64,000 nucleotides of DNA from Shinella sp. SUS2. Its GTDB lineage: Bacteria > Pseudomonadota > Alphaproteobacteria > Rhizobiales > Rhizobiaceae. The stretch's first letter is position 1; the number at the start of each line of letters is the position of its first letter. A model generated the notes under the pieces. It saw only the letters and a list, made by a program, of their open reading frames with translations. It did not search any database and was not told the DNA's origin. Location: the NCBI RefSeq assembly GCF_001262505.1, contig NZ_KQ410724.1:248001-312000 (forward strand). Reading direction: 5' to 3'. The position numbers were made by a program, and so were the translations under genes. Below are positions 35,633 through 44,836 of this stretch, in pieces.

Positions 35633-36433
35633 TCAGCGTGTGAGGGTGGAGGCAAGCGCCTCGAGACGGTTCAGGATGTCTTGAAGGGGAATGCGCAGTC
35701 TTGCGGCCTTCGCCTCGTCGAGGGCGAAGGGCAGGGCTTCCGTGGCAAGGTGGCTGACCTGCGCAAGCTCCATCTGGATGGCGTGCACGCCCGTCTGCGG
35801 CCTGCCGTAGTGGCGCGTCGTCCAGCCACCCTTGAAGCGGCCGTTGAGGATGCTGGTATAGCCTTCGGCCTTGGCGCAGATTTCGAACGTCGCCGTTTCG
35901 ATCTCCCTGGCGCAGGTGCGGCCCATGTCGGTGCCGACATTGAAATCCGGCAGCCGGCCTTCGAACAGGAAGGGGATCAGCGAGCGGATAGAATGGCAAT
36001 CATAGAGGATTGCCACGCCGTGGATCGCCTTGACGCGCTCGATCTCGGCGGCAAGGGCCGCGTGGTAGGGCGCGTGGAAATGGGCGAGCCGATAGGCAAT
36101 GTCCGCCTCGGTCGGCGCCTCGCCGTCCTTCCAGATCGGCTTGCCGTCGAAATCCGTTTCCGGAACGAGGCCTGTCGTGTTCTGGCCGGGATAGAGGCTG
36201 ACACCATCGGGATCCCGGTTGGCGTCGATGACATAGCGGTGGAAGGTTGCGCGCACCGTCGTCACCTCCGGCAGGAGGCCGGCATAGAGACGCTCGATGT
36301 GCCAGTCCGTATCCGCGAGGATACGGCCGTTGTCGTTCAGGCGTTCCCAGATATCGGCCGGGACATCCGTGCCGGTATGCGGGAAGGCGAGAATCACGGG
36401 CGATGTGCCCTGCCGGGTTTCGACCAGTGCCAC
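35633..36433 (-). CDS. hutG: N-formylglutamate deformylase
   Basis: 266-residue zinc-dependent amidohydrolase giving glutamate and formate from N-formyl-L-glutamate, the final step of the five-step histidine route. The segments [14 protein letters not shown] near 11-24, [23 protein letters not shown] and [10 protein letters not shown] identify the family. Translation should start at the GTG at 36433, one base after the hutH stop, with GGAGG inside the end of hutH; a longer open frame to 36517 overlaps hutH and is not credible. Confidence 0.93.
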   Translation of the reverse strand: MALVETRQGTSPVILAFPHTGTDVPADIWERLNDNGRILADTDWHIERLYAGLLPEVTTVRATFHRYVIDANRDPDGVSLYPGQNTTGLVPETDFDGKPIWKDGEAPTEADIAYRLAHFHAPYHAALAAEIERVKAIHGVAILYDCHSIRSLIPFLFEGRLPDFNVGTDMGRTCAREIETATFEICAKAEGYTSILNGRFKGGWTTRHYGRPQTGVHAIQMELAQVSHLATEALPFALDEAKAARLRIPLQDILNRLEALASTLTR

Positions 36434-36434
36434 C

Positions 36435-37970
36435 TCAGGCCTCCAGAACCGGCAGGATGCCCTTGGTGACGGAGGCGGCGAGCGCGCCGGAGGAGACGAA
36501 GCTGCTGGCGGCGGCAAGGTCGGGCGCCATGTAGCGGTCCTCTTCCAGCGTGGCGACGACGGTGCGAAGCGCGGCGACGACCTTCTTCAGTTCCGGGCTG
36601 GTGACGAGCGGGGCGCGGAACTCAATGCCCTGCGCGGCCGTCAGCGCCTCGATGCCGACGATGGCGGAGAGGTTTTCCGTCATGCGCAGCAGGCGGCGGG
36701 CGCCGTGGCAGGCCATGGAGACGTGGTCTTCCTGGTTGGCGGAGGTCGGCGTTGAATCGACCGAGGCCGGATGCGCCATCTGCTTGTTCTCGCTCATCAG
36801 CGCGGCCGAGGTGACCTCTGCGATCATCAGGCCGGAATTGAGGCCCGGCTTCTTGGCGAGGAAGGCCGGCAGGCCGAAGGAGAGGGCGGGATCGACCAGC
36901 AGCGCGATGCGGCGCTGGGCGATGGCACCGATCTCGCAGGTCGCGATGGCGATCTGGTCGGCGGCAAAGGCGACCGGTTCGGCATGGAAGTTGCCGCCCG
37001 AAACGACGCTGTTGTCGGAGAGGACCAGCGGGTTGTCGGTGACGGCGTTGGCTTCGATTTCGAGCGTGCGGGCGGCCGAGCGCAGGAGATCGAGGCAGGC
37101 GCCGTCGACCTGCGGCTGGCAGCGGATGCAATAGGGATCCTGCACGCGTTCGTCACCGGTGATGTGGCTTTCGCGGATGACGGAGCCGGCAAGCAGCGCG
37201 CGCAGCGCGGAGGCGGCGTCGATCTGGCCCTTGTGGCCGCGCAGCGTGTGGATATCCGGATGGAACGGCGCGGAGGAACCCATGGCGGCGTCGGTGGAAA
37301 GCGCCCCGGTGACGAGGGCGGCCTGGGCGGCACGATGAGCGCGGAAGAGGCCGGTCAGCGCCAGGGCGGTCGAGACCTGGGTGCCGTTGATGAGGGCGAG
37401 GCCCTCCTTGGCGGCGAGCACGACGGGCTTCAGGCCGGCCTTTTCCAGCGCCTTGCCGCCGGAAAGGCGTTCGCCGGCATAAAAGGCCTCGCCTTCGCCG
37501 ATCATCACCGCCGTCATGTGGGCGAGGGGGGCGAGGTCGCCGGAGGCGCCAACGGAACCCTGTTCCGGGATGACCGGGATGACGCCCCTGGCCTGCATCG
37601 CCTCGATGAGGCGCACGACCTCGATGCGCACGCCCGACGCGCCGCGGCCGAGCGAGACCAGCTTCAGTGCCATGATGAGGCGCACGATGTTTTCGGCGAG
37701 CGGTTTGCCGACGCCGCAGCAATGCGACAGGATCAGGTTGCGCTGGAGGGTCGCGACATCGGCCGGCGCGATCTTGATGGAGGCGAGTTTGCCGAAGCCG
37801 GTATTGATGCCGTAGACCGGCTCGTCGCCGCCGGCGATTTCCGCGATGCGCGCGGCGGCCTTCTCGATGCCCGCGTCGAAGGACGCGTCGAGCCGGGTGG
37901 CTTCGCCGGTCCAGTAGAGGGTTTCAAGGGTCTTGAGGGGCACGGAGCCCGGATGGAGCGTGATCGTCAT
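36435..37970 (-). CDS. hutH: Histidine ammonia-lyase
   Basis: 511-residue enzyme removing ammonia from L-histidine to give trans-urocanate. The Ala-Ser-Gly triad that cyclises to the MIO prosthetic group is residues 142-144 ([14 protein letters not shown]). [10 protein letters not shown] near 53-62 carries the catalytic tyrosine, and [20 protein letters not shown] is also conserved. Full length. It is 42 nt downstream of hutI and 1 nt from hutG. Confidence 0.98.
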   Translation of the reverse strand: MTITLHPGSVPLKTLETLYWTGEATRLDASFDAGIEKAAARIAEIAGGDEPVYGINTGFGKLASIKIAPADVATLQRNLILSHCCGVGKPLAENIVRLIMALKLVSLGRGASGVRIEVVRLIEAMQARGVIPVIPEQGSVGASGDLAPLAHMTAVMIGEGEAFYAGERLSGGKALEKAGLKPVVLAAKEGLALINGTQVSTALALTGLFRAHRAAQAALVTGALSTDAAMGSSAPFHPDIHTLRGHKGQIDAASALRALLAGSVIRESHITGDERVQDPYCIRCQPQVDGACLDLLRSAARTLEIEANAVTDNPLVLSDNSVVSGGNFHAEPVAFAADQIAIATCEIGAIAQRRIALLVDPALSFGLPAFLAKKPGLNSGLMIAEVTSAALMSENKQMAHPASVDSTPTSANQEDHVSMACHGARRLLRMTENLSAIVGIEALTAAQGIEFRAPLVTSPELKKVVAALRTVVATLEEDRYMAPDLAAASSFVSSGALAASVTKGILPVLEA

Positions 37971-38012
37971 GGTGCAGTTCCCGATGCAGCCTTGTGCTGC
38001 CTGTTGAATGGA

Positions 38013-39236
38013 TCAGTGTCCGCTGCGGATACGGGCATGCAGGGGGTTGAACCCCATGCGGTAGACCAGTTCCGCCGGCCGGCCGATGTCCCAGAGGACG
38101 AAATCGGCCCATTTCCCGGCCTCGAGCGTTCCCACCTCGTCGACGAGGCCGAGGGCGCGGGCGGCCTCGCGCGTCGTGCCGGCAATGCATTCCGTGACGG
38201 TCATGCCGAAGAGGGTCGCGGCCATGTTCATGGTAAGAAGCAGCGAGGTCAGCGGCGAGGTGCCGGGATTGGCATCGGTCGCAACAGCCATCCGGACACC
38301 GTGCTTGCGGAAGAGATCGACCGGCGGCTTCTTCGTCTCGCGGATGAAGTAGAAGGCGCCCGGCAGGATGACGGCGACGGTGCCGGCTTTGGCCATGGCA
38401 GCCGCGCCAGCATCGTCGGTGTATTCGAGGTGGTCGGCCGACAGCGCGCCGTAGCGGGCGGCCATTTCCGCGCCGTGGAGGTTGGAAAGCTGGTCGGCGT
38501 GCAGCTTTACGGGCAGGCCATGCGCCTTCGCAGCGTCGAAGACCTTTGCCATTTCCTCCGGCGAGAAGGCGATGCCCTCGCAGAAGCCGTCAACGGCGTC
38601 GGCAAGCCCTTCGGCCGCGACGGCCGGCAGCATCTCGCCGACGACCTTGTCGATATAAGCCGTCTTGTCGCCGTTCATTTCCGGCGGCAGCGCGTGGGCG
38701 CCGAGAAAGGTGGTGCGCACGGTGACGTCGCGCATCTCCGCGATGCGCCGTGCAGCACGCAGGGATTTCACTTCGTTCTCGGTGTCGAGGCCGTAACCGG
38801 ATTTCAGTTCGACCGTCGTCACGCCCTCGGCGATCAGGGCGTCGAGGCGGGGCAGGGTCTGGCGTACCAGCTCGTCCTCGCTCGCCGCGCGCAGCGCCTT
38901 GACGGAGGAGACGATGCCGCCGCCGGCCCGGGCGATCTCCTCATAGGAGGCGCCGGCAAGGCGCAGCTCGAATTCATGGGCGCGGTCGCCGGCATGCACA
39001 AGATGAGTATGGCAGTCGATGAGGCCCGGCGTGATCCAGCGGCCCTCGCAGTCGATGGCCTCCGCGGCGGAGAATTCTGCGGGAAGCTCGGCCTCGGGGC
39101 CGGCAAAGGCGATGCGGCCGTCGCGGACGGCGATCGCGCCGTTTTCGACGATACCAAGGTCCGGCAGGCTCTCCTTGAGCGTCGCGAGCCGGGCATTGCG
39201 CCAGACTCGGGGACTGTCCATTTCCGGTGTCGTCAT
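38013..39236 (-). CDS. hutI: Imidazolonepropionase
   Basis: 407-residue amidohydrolase-fold metalloenzyme opening the imidazolone ring to N-formimino-L-glutamate. Metal ligands His76 and His78 lie in [10 protein letters not shown]; further conserved elements are [19 protein letters not shown] and [10 protein letters not shown]. It is the first gene of the minus-strand hut operon. The ATG at 39236 is preferred (AAGAGG upstream); an open frame to 39302 would cross the operator. Confidence 0.96.
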   Translation of the reverse strand: MTTPEMDSPRVWRNARLATLKESLPDLGIVENGAIAVRDGRIAFAGPEAELPAEFSAAEAIDCEGRWITPGLIDCHTHLVHAGDRAHEFELRLAGASYEEIARAGGGIVSSVKALRAASEDELVRQTLPRLDALIAEGVTTVELKSGYGLDTENEVKSLRAARRIAEMRDVTVRTTFLGAHALPPEMNGDKTAYIDKVVGEMLPAVAAEGLADAVDGFCEGIAFSPEEMAKVFDAAKAHGLPVKLHADQLSNLHGAEMAARYGALSADHLEYTDDAGAAAMAKAGTVAVILPGAFYFIRETKKPPVDLFRKHGVRMAVATDANPGTSPLTSLLLTMNMAATLFGMTVTECIAGTTREAARALGLVDEVGTLEAGKWADFVLWDIGRPAELVYRMGFNPLHARIRSGH

Positions 39237-39262
39237 CGTGATTGCCTCTTCCCTGTGATGAA

Positions 39263-39278
39263 TATAATGTATATACAT
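39263..39278. promoter_or_regulatory. hut operator and overlapping promoter
   Basis: Perfect 12-bp palindrome ATGTATATACAT (39267-39278) in the hutI-hutF divergent gap, matching the TGTATATACA-type site of HutC regulators. It overlaps a consensus TATAAT (39263-39268) reading toward hutF. Repression of both operons by HutC, relieved by urocanate, is expected from known hut systems. Confidence 0.7.
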
Positions 39279-39349
39279 AATTATGAGAGGCGCAAGAGCC
39301 AATTTGCCGGCGCGGCGCCAGGATGCACCATCGGGAGAAGGAACGGGCC

Positions 39350-40696
39350 ATGGCCGTCATTCATGCAAGGCAGGCGCTGCTTACGGGCGGCTGGGCGAGG
39401 GATGTTCGTATAGGCATCGTGGACGGCCGCATCGCGACGCTCGAAACCGGTGCCGCGCCGGCGCCGGGCGACGAGCGCCACGACACCATCGTCGCCGGTA
39501 TGCCGAACCTGCACAGCCACGCCTTCCAGCGCGGTATGGCAGGACTGGCGGAAACCCGTGGGCCCGGCAGCGATTCGTTCTGGAGCTGGCGCAACGTCAT
39601 GTATCGCTTCGCGCTCGCCATGACGCCCGACGATGTGGAAGCGGTCGCCGGCCAGCTCTATATCGAGATGCTGGAGGCTGGTTATACGCGCGTCGGCGAG
39701 TTCCATTACCTGCACCATGACAAGGATGGCGGGCATTATGCCGATATCGCCGAAATGGCCGCGCGCATCGCCGCAGCGGCGTCCGAGACCGGCATCGCGC
39801 TGACGCTGCTGCCCGTCTTCTACGCCCATGCCGGCTTCGGCGGCACCGCGCCGGGCGAGGGCCAGCGCCGCTTCATCAACGACCGGCGGTCCTATGGCGC
39901 AGTGCTGGAGCGCTGCCGCGCGCTGACCGATACGCTGCCCGCCGGCATCACCGGCGTCGCCCCGCACAGCCTGCGCGCCGTCACGCCGGACGAGCTTTCC
40001 GACGTCGTGGCCATGGCCGGCGATGCGCCGGTCCACATCCATATTTCCGAGCAGGTCAAGGAAGTCGAGGACAGTATTGCCTGGTCCGGCCGCCGTCCGG
40101 TGGAGTGGTTGCTCGACAACCAGGCGGTCGACGGCCGCTGGTGCTTCATCCACGCGACGCACATGACGGAGGCCGAAACGCGCGGCATGGCGAAGACCGG
40201 GGCGATCGCCGGCCTCTGCCCGGTGACGGAGGCCAATCTCGGCGACGGCACCTTCCCGGCACCGGATTTTATGGCTCATGACGGCCGCTTCGGCATCGGC
40301 TCGGATTCCAACGTGCTGATCGGCCTGCCGGACGAATTGCGCCAGCTCGAATACTCGCAGCGTCTCGCCCACCGCGCCCGCAACGTGCTGGCCGCCCCCG
40401 GCGGTTCGACGGGCCGGGCGCTCTTCGACGGCGCGCTGCTTGGCGGCGCGGCGGCGCTCGGTGCCGAATCGGGCCTTTCGGCCGGGCGTGCCGCCGATTT
40501 CGTCAGCCTCAAGGCACGGCATGGTCTCGATCTTGCGAGCGATGCGCTGCTCGACGGCTGGATCTTCGCCAATGGTGCGACGGTCGATTGCGTCTGGGTG
40601 AACGGCTGCCGGCAGGTCGAGGGCGGCCGCCATGTGGCACGCGAGGCGGTCGGGCGGCGCTTCACGGCCACCATGCGGGCGCTGGCCGAGGCCTGA
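39350..40696 (+). CDS. hutF: Formimidoylglutamate deiminase
   Basis: 448-residue amidohydrolase converting N-formimino-L-glutamate to N-formyl-L-glutamate with ammonia release. The metal motif is [16 protein letters not shown] near 48-63; HIHISEQ and the [21 protein letters not shown] stretch near 325 are HutF features. Presence of HutF with the deformylase HutG shows the five-step pathway rather than the direct formiminoglutamase route. The ATG at 39350 follows GAGAAGGA. Divergent from hutI, followed by hutC. Confidence 0.95.
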   Translation: MAVIHARQALLTGGWARDVRIGIVDGRIATLETGAAPAPGDERHDTIVAGMPNLHSHAFQRGMAGLAETRGPGSDSFWSWRNVMYRFALAMTPDDVEAVAGQLYIEMLEAGYTRVGEFHYLHHDKDGGHYADIAEMAARIAAAASETGIALTLLPVFYAHAGFGGTAPGEGQRRFINDRRSYGAVLERCRALTDTLPAGITGVAPHSLRAVTPDELSDVVAMAGDAPVHIHISEQVKEVEDSIAWSGRRPVEWLLDNQAVDGRWCFIHATHMTEAETRGMAKTGAIAGLCPVTEANLGDGTFPAPDFMAHDGRFGIGSDSNVLIGLPDELRQLEYSQRLAHRARNVLAAPGGSTGRALFDGALLGGAAALGAESGLSAGRAADFVSLKARHGLDLASDALLDGWIFANGATVDCVWVNGCRQVEGGRHVAREAVGRRFTATMRALAEA

Positions 40697-40727
40697 CGAC
40701 GTATTGAAAGGCGCCCCCGCCTTTCTT

Positions 40728-41537
40728 ATGACTTTTCCCGACCGGGCGAATCTGCGCCCGGCAAGCGCGGAGGCGACCATTTCCACCGTCGAGGACAACA
40801 GGCAGCCCGAGGCCAAGGAGCCGTCGCTGCACCGCCGCATCCTGGAGGATGTGGAGGGCAGGATCCTTTCGGGCGAATGGCCGCCGGGCCACCGCATCCC
40901 CTTCGAGCACGAATTGACCGAGCAATACCAGTGCTCGCGCATGACGGTGAACAAGGCGATCACCGAGCTCGTCAAGCGCGGCCTGATCGAGCGCCGGCGC
41001 AAATCCGGCAGCTACGTCACCCACCCGCATGCCCAATCCGCGGTGCTCGAGATCCACGACATCCGCCTGGAGGTCGAATCGCTCGGCCTGCCGTATCGCT
41101 ACGAGCGGCGCACACGGGTTAACCGCGCGGCGAGGGCCGTCGACCGGCGGCTGATGGAGCTTTCCGAATCAGCCCGCCTGACGGACATTTCCGCCCTGCA
41201 TTTCGCCGGCGCTCAGCCCTTCTGCCTGGAAGACCGCCTGATCAATCTCGAAGCCGTGCCGGAAGCGGCCGAGGAAAGCTTTGACGACATCGCGCCCGGC
41301 GCCTGGCTGATCAGCCGCGTGCCCTGGAGCGCCGCCGAACACCGTATCCGCGCGGTCGGGGCCGATGCCCGCGCCGCCGAGCTTCTGGCGATCGCGCCCG
41401 GAACGCCCTGCCTCGTCGTGGAGCGGCGCACCTGGAGCGGCGGCCTTTATGTCACCCATGTGCGGCTGACCTATCCCGGCGAGAAACACGAGCTCGTCGC
41501 CGAATTCGCCCCCTCGCACCCCAAACAGGGCGCTTGA
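40728..41537 (+). CDS. hutC: Histidine utilisation repressor, GntR/HutC family
   Basis: About 269 residues. The N-terminal GntR winged helix is residues about 33-103 (LHRRILEDVEGRILSGEWPPGHRIP, then CSRMTVNKAITELVKRGLIERRRKSGSYV). The UTRA effector domain follows from about 120 and should bind urocanate. The start is uncertain: the ATG at 40728 has no clear ribosome site and gives a 30-residue leader longer than in many homologues. It lies 31 bp after hutF, so it is autoregulated through the hutI-hutF operator. Confidence 0.92.
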   Translation: MTFPDRANLRPASAEATISTVEDNRQPEAKEPSLHRRILEDVEGRILSGEWPPGHRIPFEHELTEQYQCSRMTVNKAITELVKRGLIERRRKSGSYVTHPHAQSAVLEIHDIRLEVESLGLPYRYERRTRVNRAARAVDRRLMELSESARLTDISALHFAGAQPFCLEDRLINLEAVPEAAEESFDDIAPGAWLISRVPWSAAEHRIRAVGADARAAELLAIAPGTPCLVVERRTWSGGLYVTHVRLTYPGEKHELVAEFAPSHPKQGA

Positions 41538-41540
41538 GGC

Positions 41541-43499
41541 CTACGCTCCGCCGGCCGCGTGTTCGGCCCGCACGGTGGCATAGTACGGTGCCAGTGTCGG
41601 GGCGGCTTCGATCAGCGTATCGAAGGCCGCATCGTCAGCGGTGAGCTGCCCGGCATATTTCTCTTCGACAAAACGGGCATGCAGTGCCTTCGCCGCGTCC
41701 GGCAGGCTGCGGATGGCGGTGAAGACGGGGGCGGCGAGACTGCGGCCCTTGACGGTGATCCGGTCGAGTTCGAGCACCGCGAAATCCGCCGACGCCAGCC
41801 TGGCCGTGCTTTCGCCGATAAGCAGCGGTACGCCATAGGCCTTGGAGGCGCCTTCGAGACGCGAGGCGAGGTTTACCGCATCGCCGAGCACCGAATAGTC
41901 GAATCGCTGCGAGGAGCCCATGTTGCCGACCACGCATTCGCCGGTATTGATGCCGATACCGATGCGCAGCGCATGATGGGTGCTTCCGCTCGCCGCCGCC
42001 TCCGCCTGGAGTTTCGCATTCAGCATCGCCATCACGTCGAGCATGTCGAGCGCGGCGGCCACGGCATGCCGGGCATGGTTTTCGTCGTCGAGCGGCGCGT
42101 TCCAGAAGGCCATCACACAGTCGCCGATATATTTGTCGATCGTTCCGCCGTGCTTGAGCACGATGTCGGACAGGGGGGTCAGCAGCCGGTTGATCAGCGT
42201 CGTCAGCTGCTCCGGATCGTCCTTCATCGTTTCGGCGATGGTGGTGAAGCCGCGCACGTCGCAAAACAGGATGGAGAGCGTGCGCCGCTCGCCGCCGAGC
42301 TTCAGCTGCGAGGGGTCGCGTGCGAGGCGCTCGACGAGGGCGGGCGAGAGATATTGCGAGAAGGCGCGCACGATCTCGCGGCGCTGGCGCCGCTCTTCGG
42401 CATAGTCGAGCGCCGTCTGGCCGGCTGCGACCAGGAGAAGCGCAATGGTCGGGCCGATGGGTGAAACGAAAAGGTTGGCCTCGCGCATGAACGCGAAGCT
42501 GAGGAGAGCGAGGCCGGCGCTTGCGAGGACGCTGAGCACGACCGTCTGCCACCTTGTCGCGCGCCGCACGATCGCCGCCGAAAGCAGGGCGGCGAGCGCG
42601 ACGGCGGTGATGGCGAGCGGCGTGCCGGCGCGGGTGATCGCCGCGCCGGCGGTGAGATTGTCGAGGATCGTCGCCTGGATTTCGGCCCCCGCCACCAGCC
42701 GGCCGGTATGGACGGTATAGGGCGTGGCGAAGGCGTCTGCACCGCCGGAATTGATGACCGGCGCATTCTGTAGGCTGAGGCCGACCACCACCACGCGGCC
42801 TCTGAACGTATCCTTCGGCAGCATGTTGTCCGGATCGAGCGCCTGATAGTAGGAGACCGTCGGATAGCTGCGCGCGGGGCCGTAGGATTGCAGGAGCTTG
42901 CCCTCTGGCGAGACTGCCGGCGTGCCCGCAATGCGGGCCAGCGCAAGCGCAAAGCCATCCTCGTAGCGCGGCAGGTCGCGGAAGACGCCATCACCGCCGA
43001 GCGTGATCGCGGCGATACCGGTCACCGCGCCGGCCTCGGTGAATGCCGGCAGCGGCGTCGTGCGCAGAAGCTGCTCGGCCTGCGGCGTGACGATGACGCT
43101 TTCGTCGCCGGCCAGAACGACATCGGGGCCGAGCGTTGCGGCAAAGGCGGCATCGGAGGCCGGGTTGGACGGCTCTGCGAAGATGATATCGACGCCGATC
43201 GCCGTGGCGCCGGCCTTGCGCAGGCTTTCGACCAGCCGGCCGTGCAGTTCGCGCGGCCAGGGCCATTGCGCATTGATTTCCGCCAGCGACGGCTCGTCGA
43301 TCGCGACGACCACCGGTCCGCCGGCCGGCGGGCGCGGATCATCGACGGTGGAGAGATAATCGAAGGCGCGCAGGTCCGCGAGCGACCAGGCCGGCAGCTG
43401 TGTCAGGGCAGAGACGAGCGTGATGACTGCAAGGGCCAGAACGACAAGGCGCCGGGTGCGGCGCGACCAGCGGTGAGGAAGGCGCAGTGCCGCGCTCAT
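41541..43499 (-). CDS. CHASE2-domain class III adenylate/guanylate cyclase
   Basis: 652-residue membrane cyclase. Helix 1 is residues 18-36; the extracytoplasmic CHASE2 sensor spans about 40-290; three helices follow (about 294-312, 318-338, 343-362); the cyclase domain is about 400-600. Catalytic residues are all present: metal ligands Asp414 (LFCDVRGFT) and Asp460 (DKYIGD), base-selecting Lys456 and Asp540 (VLGDAVN), transition-state Asn543 and Arg547. This set predicts ATP as substrate. The ATG at 43499 follows CGGAG. It converges on hutC with 3 nt between, and is divergent from the DUF5706-like gene. Confidence 0.92.
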   Translation of the reverse strand: MSAALRLPHRWSRRTRRLVVLALAVITLVSALTQLPAWSLADLRAFDYLSTVDDPRPPAGGPVVVAIDEPSLAEINAQWPWPRELHGRLVESLRKAGATAIGVDIIFAEPSNPASDAAFAATLGPDVVLAGDESVIVTPQAEQLLRTTPLPAFTEAGAVTGIAAITLGGDGVFRDLPRYEDGFALALARIAGTPAVSPEGKLLQSYGPARSYPTVSYYQALDPDNMLPKDTFRGRVVVVGLSLQNAPVINSGGADAFATPYTVHTGRLVAGAEIQATILDNLTAGAAITRAGTPLAITAVALAALLSAAIVRRATRWQTVVLSVLASAGLALLSFAFMREANLFVSPIGPTIALLLVAAGQTALDYAEERRQRREIVRAFSQYLSPALVERLARDPSQLKLGGERRTLSILFCDVRGFTTIAETMKDDPEQLTTLINRLLTPLSDIVLKHGGTIDKYIGDCVMAFWNAPLDDENHARHAVAAALDMLDVMAMLNAKLQAEAAASGSTHHALRIGIGINTGECVVGNMGSSQRFDYSVLGDAVNLASRLEGASKAYGVPLLIGESTARLASADFAVLELDRITVKGRSLAAPVFTAIRSLPDAAKALHARFVEEKYAGQLTADDAAFDTLIEAAPTLAPYYATVRAEHAAGGA

Positions 43500-43682
43500 G
43501 CGTGGCTCCGGTTGGCGTGCCGCAAGGCAGCTGGGGTCGGCGGACCGGGAGGCGGGGCGAGGTTCAGCATGCAACCAGAACTCGACATCGCCCCGAAAAA
43601 GTCAAGCGGTGTGGAGGGGCGGCCGTTGCTTTCTCAAGGCACTCGGCTATCACGGGACAAGCGCAGCAGGGGCAGACGCGAC

Positions 43683-44225
43683 ATGACGGCTTTGGAAACG
43701 CGGCAGACCATACTCGAGCGGGCCCTTGACGGCACGCAGGGCATTGCGCTCGAGCATTTCGACCATATCCGCCGCATCAACGACGTCTTCTATGATCAGG
43801 TGAAGATTTCCGACCAGAAGGCTGCCTATATCTTCACCTTCATGCTCGCGCTGCTGGTTACCTCCACCGAAAGCCGCGCTGTCTTCACCTGGTCGCGCTA
43901 TGCGGAAGGCAACCTCACGGCGATCGCCCTTTCCGGCCTGCTCGCCTTCGCGCTGATCTTCTCCATCGTCTCGGCGATTCTCGTCGTGCTGCCGCGCCGG
44001 GTCGACAAGGCGACATCGCTGTTCTGGGGGGCCTGGCCGCATCACCGCGAGGGTTTCCGCAAGGCGGCGCATGACCGTGATGTCGGCTATCTCTTCGAAC
44101 AATACATGCAGAATGCCGATGCGATGGCCTCCATCGCCCGCGACAAGTACCTCTTTGTCGGCTTCGCCTTCCGCGGGCTGCTGATGACGGTCATTGCTTA
44201 CGTGGCGCTGCTTGCGACGCGCTAG
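43683..44225 (+). CDS. Pycsar-effector-like (DUF5706) membrane protein
   Basis: 180-residue inner-membrane protein that I match to the Pycsar effector TM domain family (DUF5706) by pattern: a helix ending in SDQKAAYIFTFMLALL (43-58), a second hydrophobic helix (78-103), LFWGAWPHHREGF (113-125), a long amphipathic helix YLFEQYMQNADAMASIARDKY (136-156, split here) and a third membrane helix (157-177). In Pycsar defence such proteins sense a cyclic pyrimidine nucleotide and disrupt the membrane. Here it is divergent from a CHASE2 cyclase by 183 bp. Family assignment by eye; function unproven. Confidence 0.65.
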   Translation: MTALETRQTILERALDGTQGIALEHFDHIRRINDVFYDQVKISDQKAAYIFTFMLALLVTSTESRAVFTWSRYAEGNLTAIALSGLLAFALIFSIVSAILVVLPRRVDKATSLFWGAWPHHREGFRKAAHDRDVGYLFEQYMQNADAMASIARDKYLFVGFAFRGLLMTVIAYVALLATR

Positions 44226-44361
44226 GTTGTTTGTCCTGGCGCGTGGTGACGGGGAACGTCCACCGTCACCTGTCGGACAAACATCCGGGTCTGCTTGCCT
44301 CCCAATGTCCAGCGCAAGCGCCGGATCTGATCGCCTTCCTGAGCGATCTGTCGGGCATCAT
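44222..44361 (-). other. Possible third small frame or frameshifted tail
   Basis: After the 62-residue gene stops, another minus-strand frame stays open to 44222 with protein-like composition (DQIRRLRWTLGGKQTR, VRQVTVDVPRHHAPGQ) but no start codon of its own nearby. An ATG overlapping the preceding stop (ATGA at 44361) opens a different 31-residue frame. Which, if either, is real cannot be decided by eye. Confidence 0.25.
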
Positions 44362-44546
44362 CGCTGATCGTCCGCCTCCCATTGCCGGCGCATGATAAGC
44401 GTTGCGACGGCAAGCCGTTCCTCGACGGCGTCCCGTTCGGCAATCAATGTGCGCAGGGCCTCCAGCGCATTGCCGTTGTGAAGGGCGAGGATTTCGGCGG
44501 CCTCTTCGCGCACGATGCCGCCCGGTCGTCTCATAACATGCATCAT
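44358..44546 (-). CDS. SOS-controlled small protein 2 (62 aa)
   Basis: 62-residue hydrophilic protein, largely helical by composition (REEAAEILALHNGNALEALR, then TLIAERDAVEERLAVATLIMRRQW). Its ATG overlaps the stop codon of the preceding small gene by 4 nt (ATGA), so translation is coupled. No recognised domain, no membrane segment. With the 55-residue gene it forms a two-gene unit under a LexA-type box. Function unknown; DNA-damage response is inferred only from the promoter. Confidence 0.7.
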   Translation of the reverse strand: MMHVMRRPGGIVREEAAEILALHNGNALEALRTLIAERDAVEERLAVATLIMRRQWEADDQR

Positions 44547-44710
44547 TGCAGCCGCAGCTCCAGCTGCGCCTTGGACTTCAGCACATAGAGAGGCTTGGCG
44601 ACCGCCTCCAGCTTGCGCTGGAATTCCGCCCTGTGAGCCTGCTGCTTTTCGCGCAGGGCCCGGCAGGCGGCAACTTCGGCCAGGGCGCGTTCAACGGCAT
44701 CGCTTTGCAT
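44543..44710 (-). CDS. SOS-controlled small protein 1 (55 aa)
   Basis: 55-residue charged protein beginning MQSDAVERALAEVAACRALR, predicted mainly alpha-helical or coiled-coil, with no domain recognised. The start is well defined: GGAGG at 44716-44720, 5 nt before the ATG. A TTGACA promoter whose -10 lies inside a GAAC-N7-GAAC LexA box sits immediately upstream. It is followed by the 62-residue gene with a 4-nt overlap. Too short for most gene finders. The promoter architecture is the strongest evidence that it is expressed. Confidence 0.72.
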   Translation of the reverse strand: MQSDAVERALAEVAACRALREKQQAHRAEFQRKLEAVAKPLYVLKSKAQLELRLQ

Positions 44711-44724
44711 CGGTACCTCCATTT

Positions 44725-44762
44725 GTTCTCTTTATGTTCTTATTTTTGATGGCGGCTGTCAA
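44725..44762 (-). promoter_or_regulatory. LexA (SOS) box overlapping the promoter of the small operon
   Basis: Minus strand: TTGACA (44757-44762), 17-nt spacer, GAACAT as -10 (44734-44739). GAAC-ATAAAGA-GAAC (44725-44739) matches exactly the alphaproteobacterial LexA consensus GAAC-N7-GAAC and covers the -10, as expected for a repressed SOS promoter. Confidence 0.78.
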
Positions 44763-44836
44763 GCGGTTGTCCAGCACGCATGGGAACACGGCCGAAAGGA
44801 CAGTGGCGGAGGATGTGGTGGCAATGCCGCGGCGCG

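Noticed and set aside
41541..43499. Calling the CHASE2 cyclase a pyrimidine cyclase (PycC)
   Set aside because: The adenine-selecting Lys456 and Asp540 are intact and the sensor domain is atypical for PycC, so cAMP synthesis is the safer reading.
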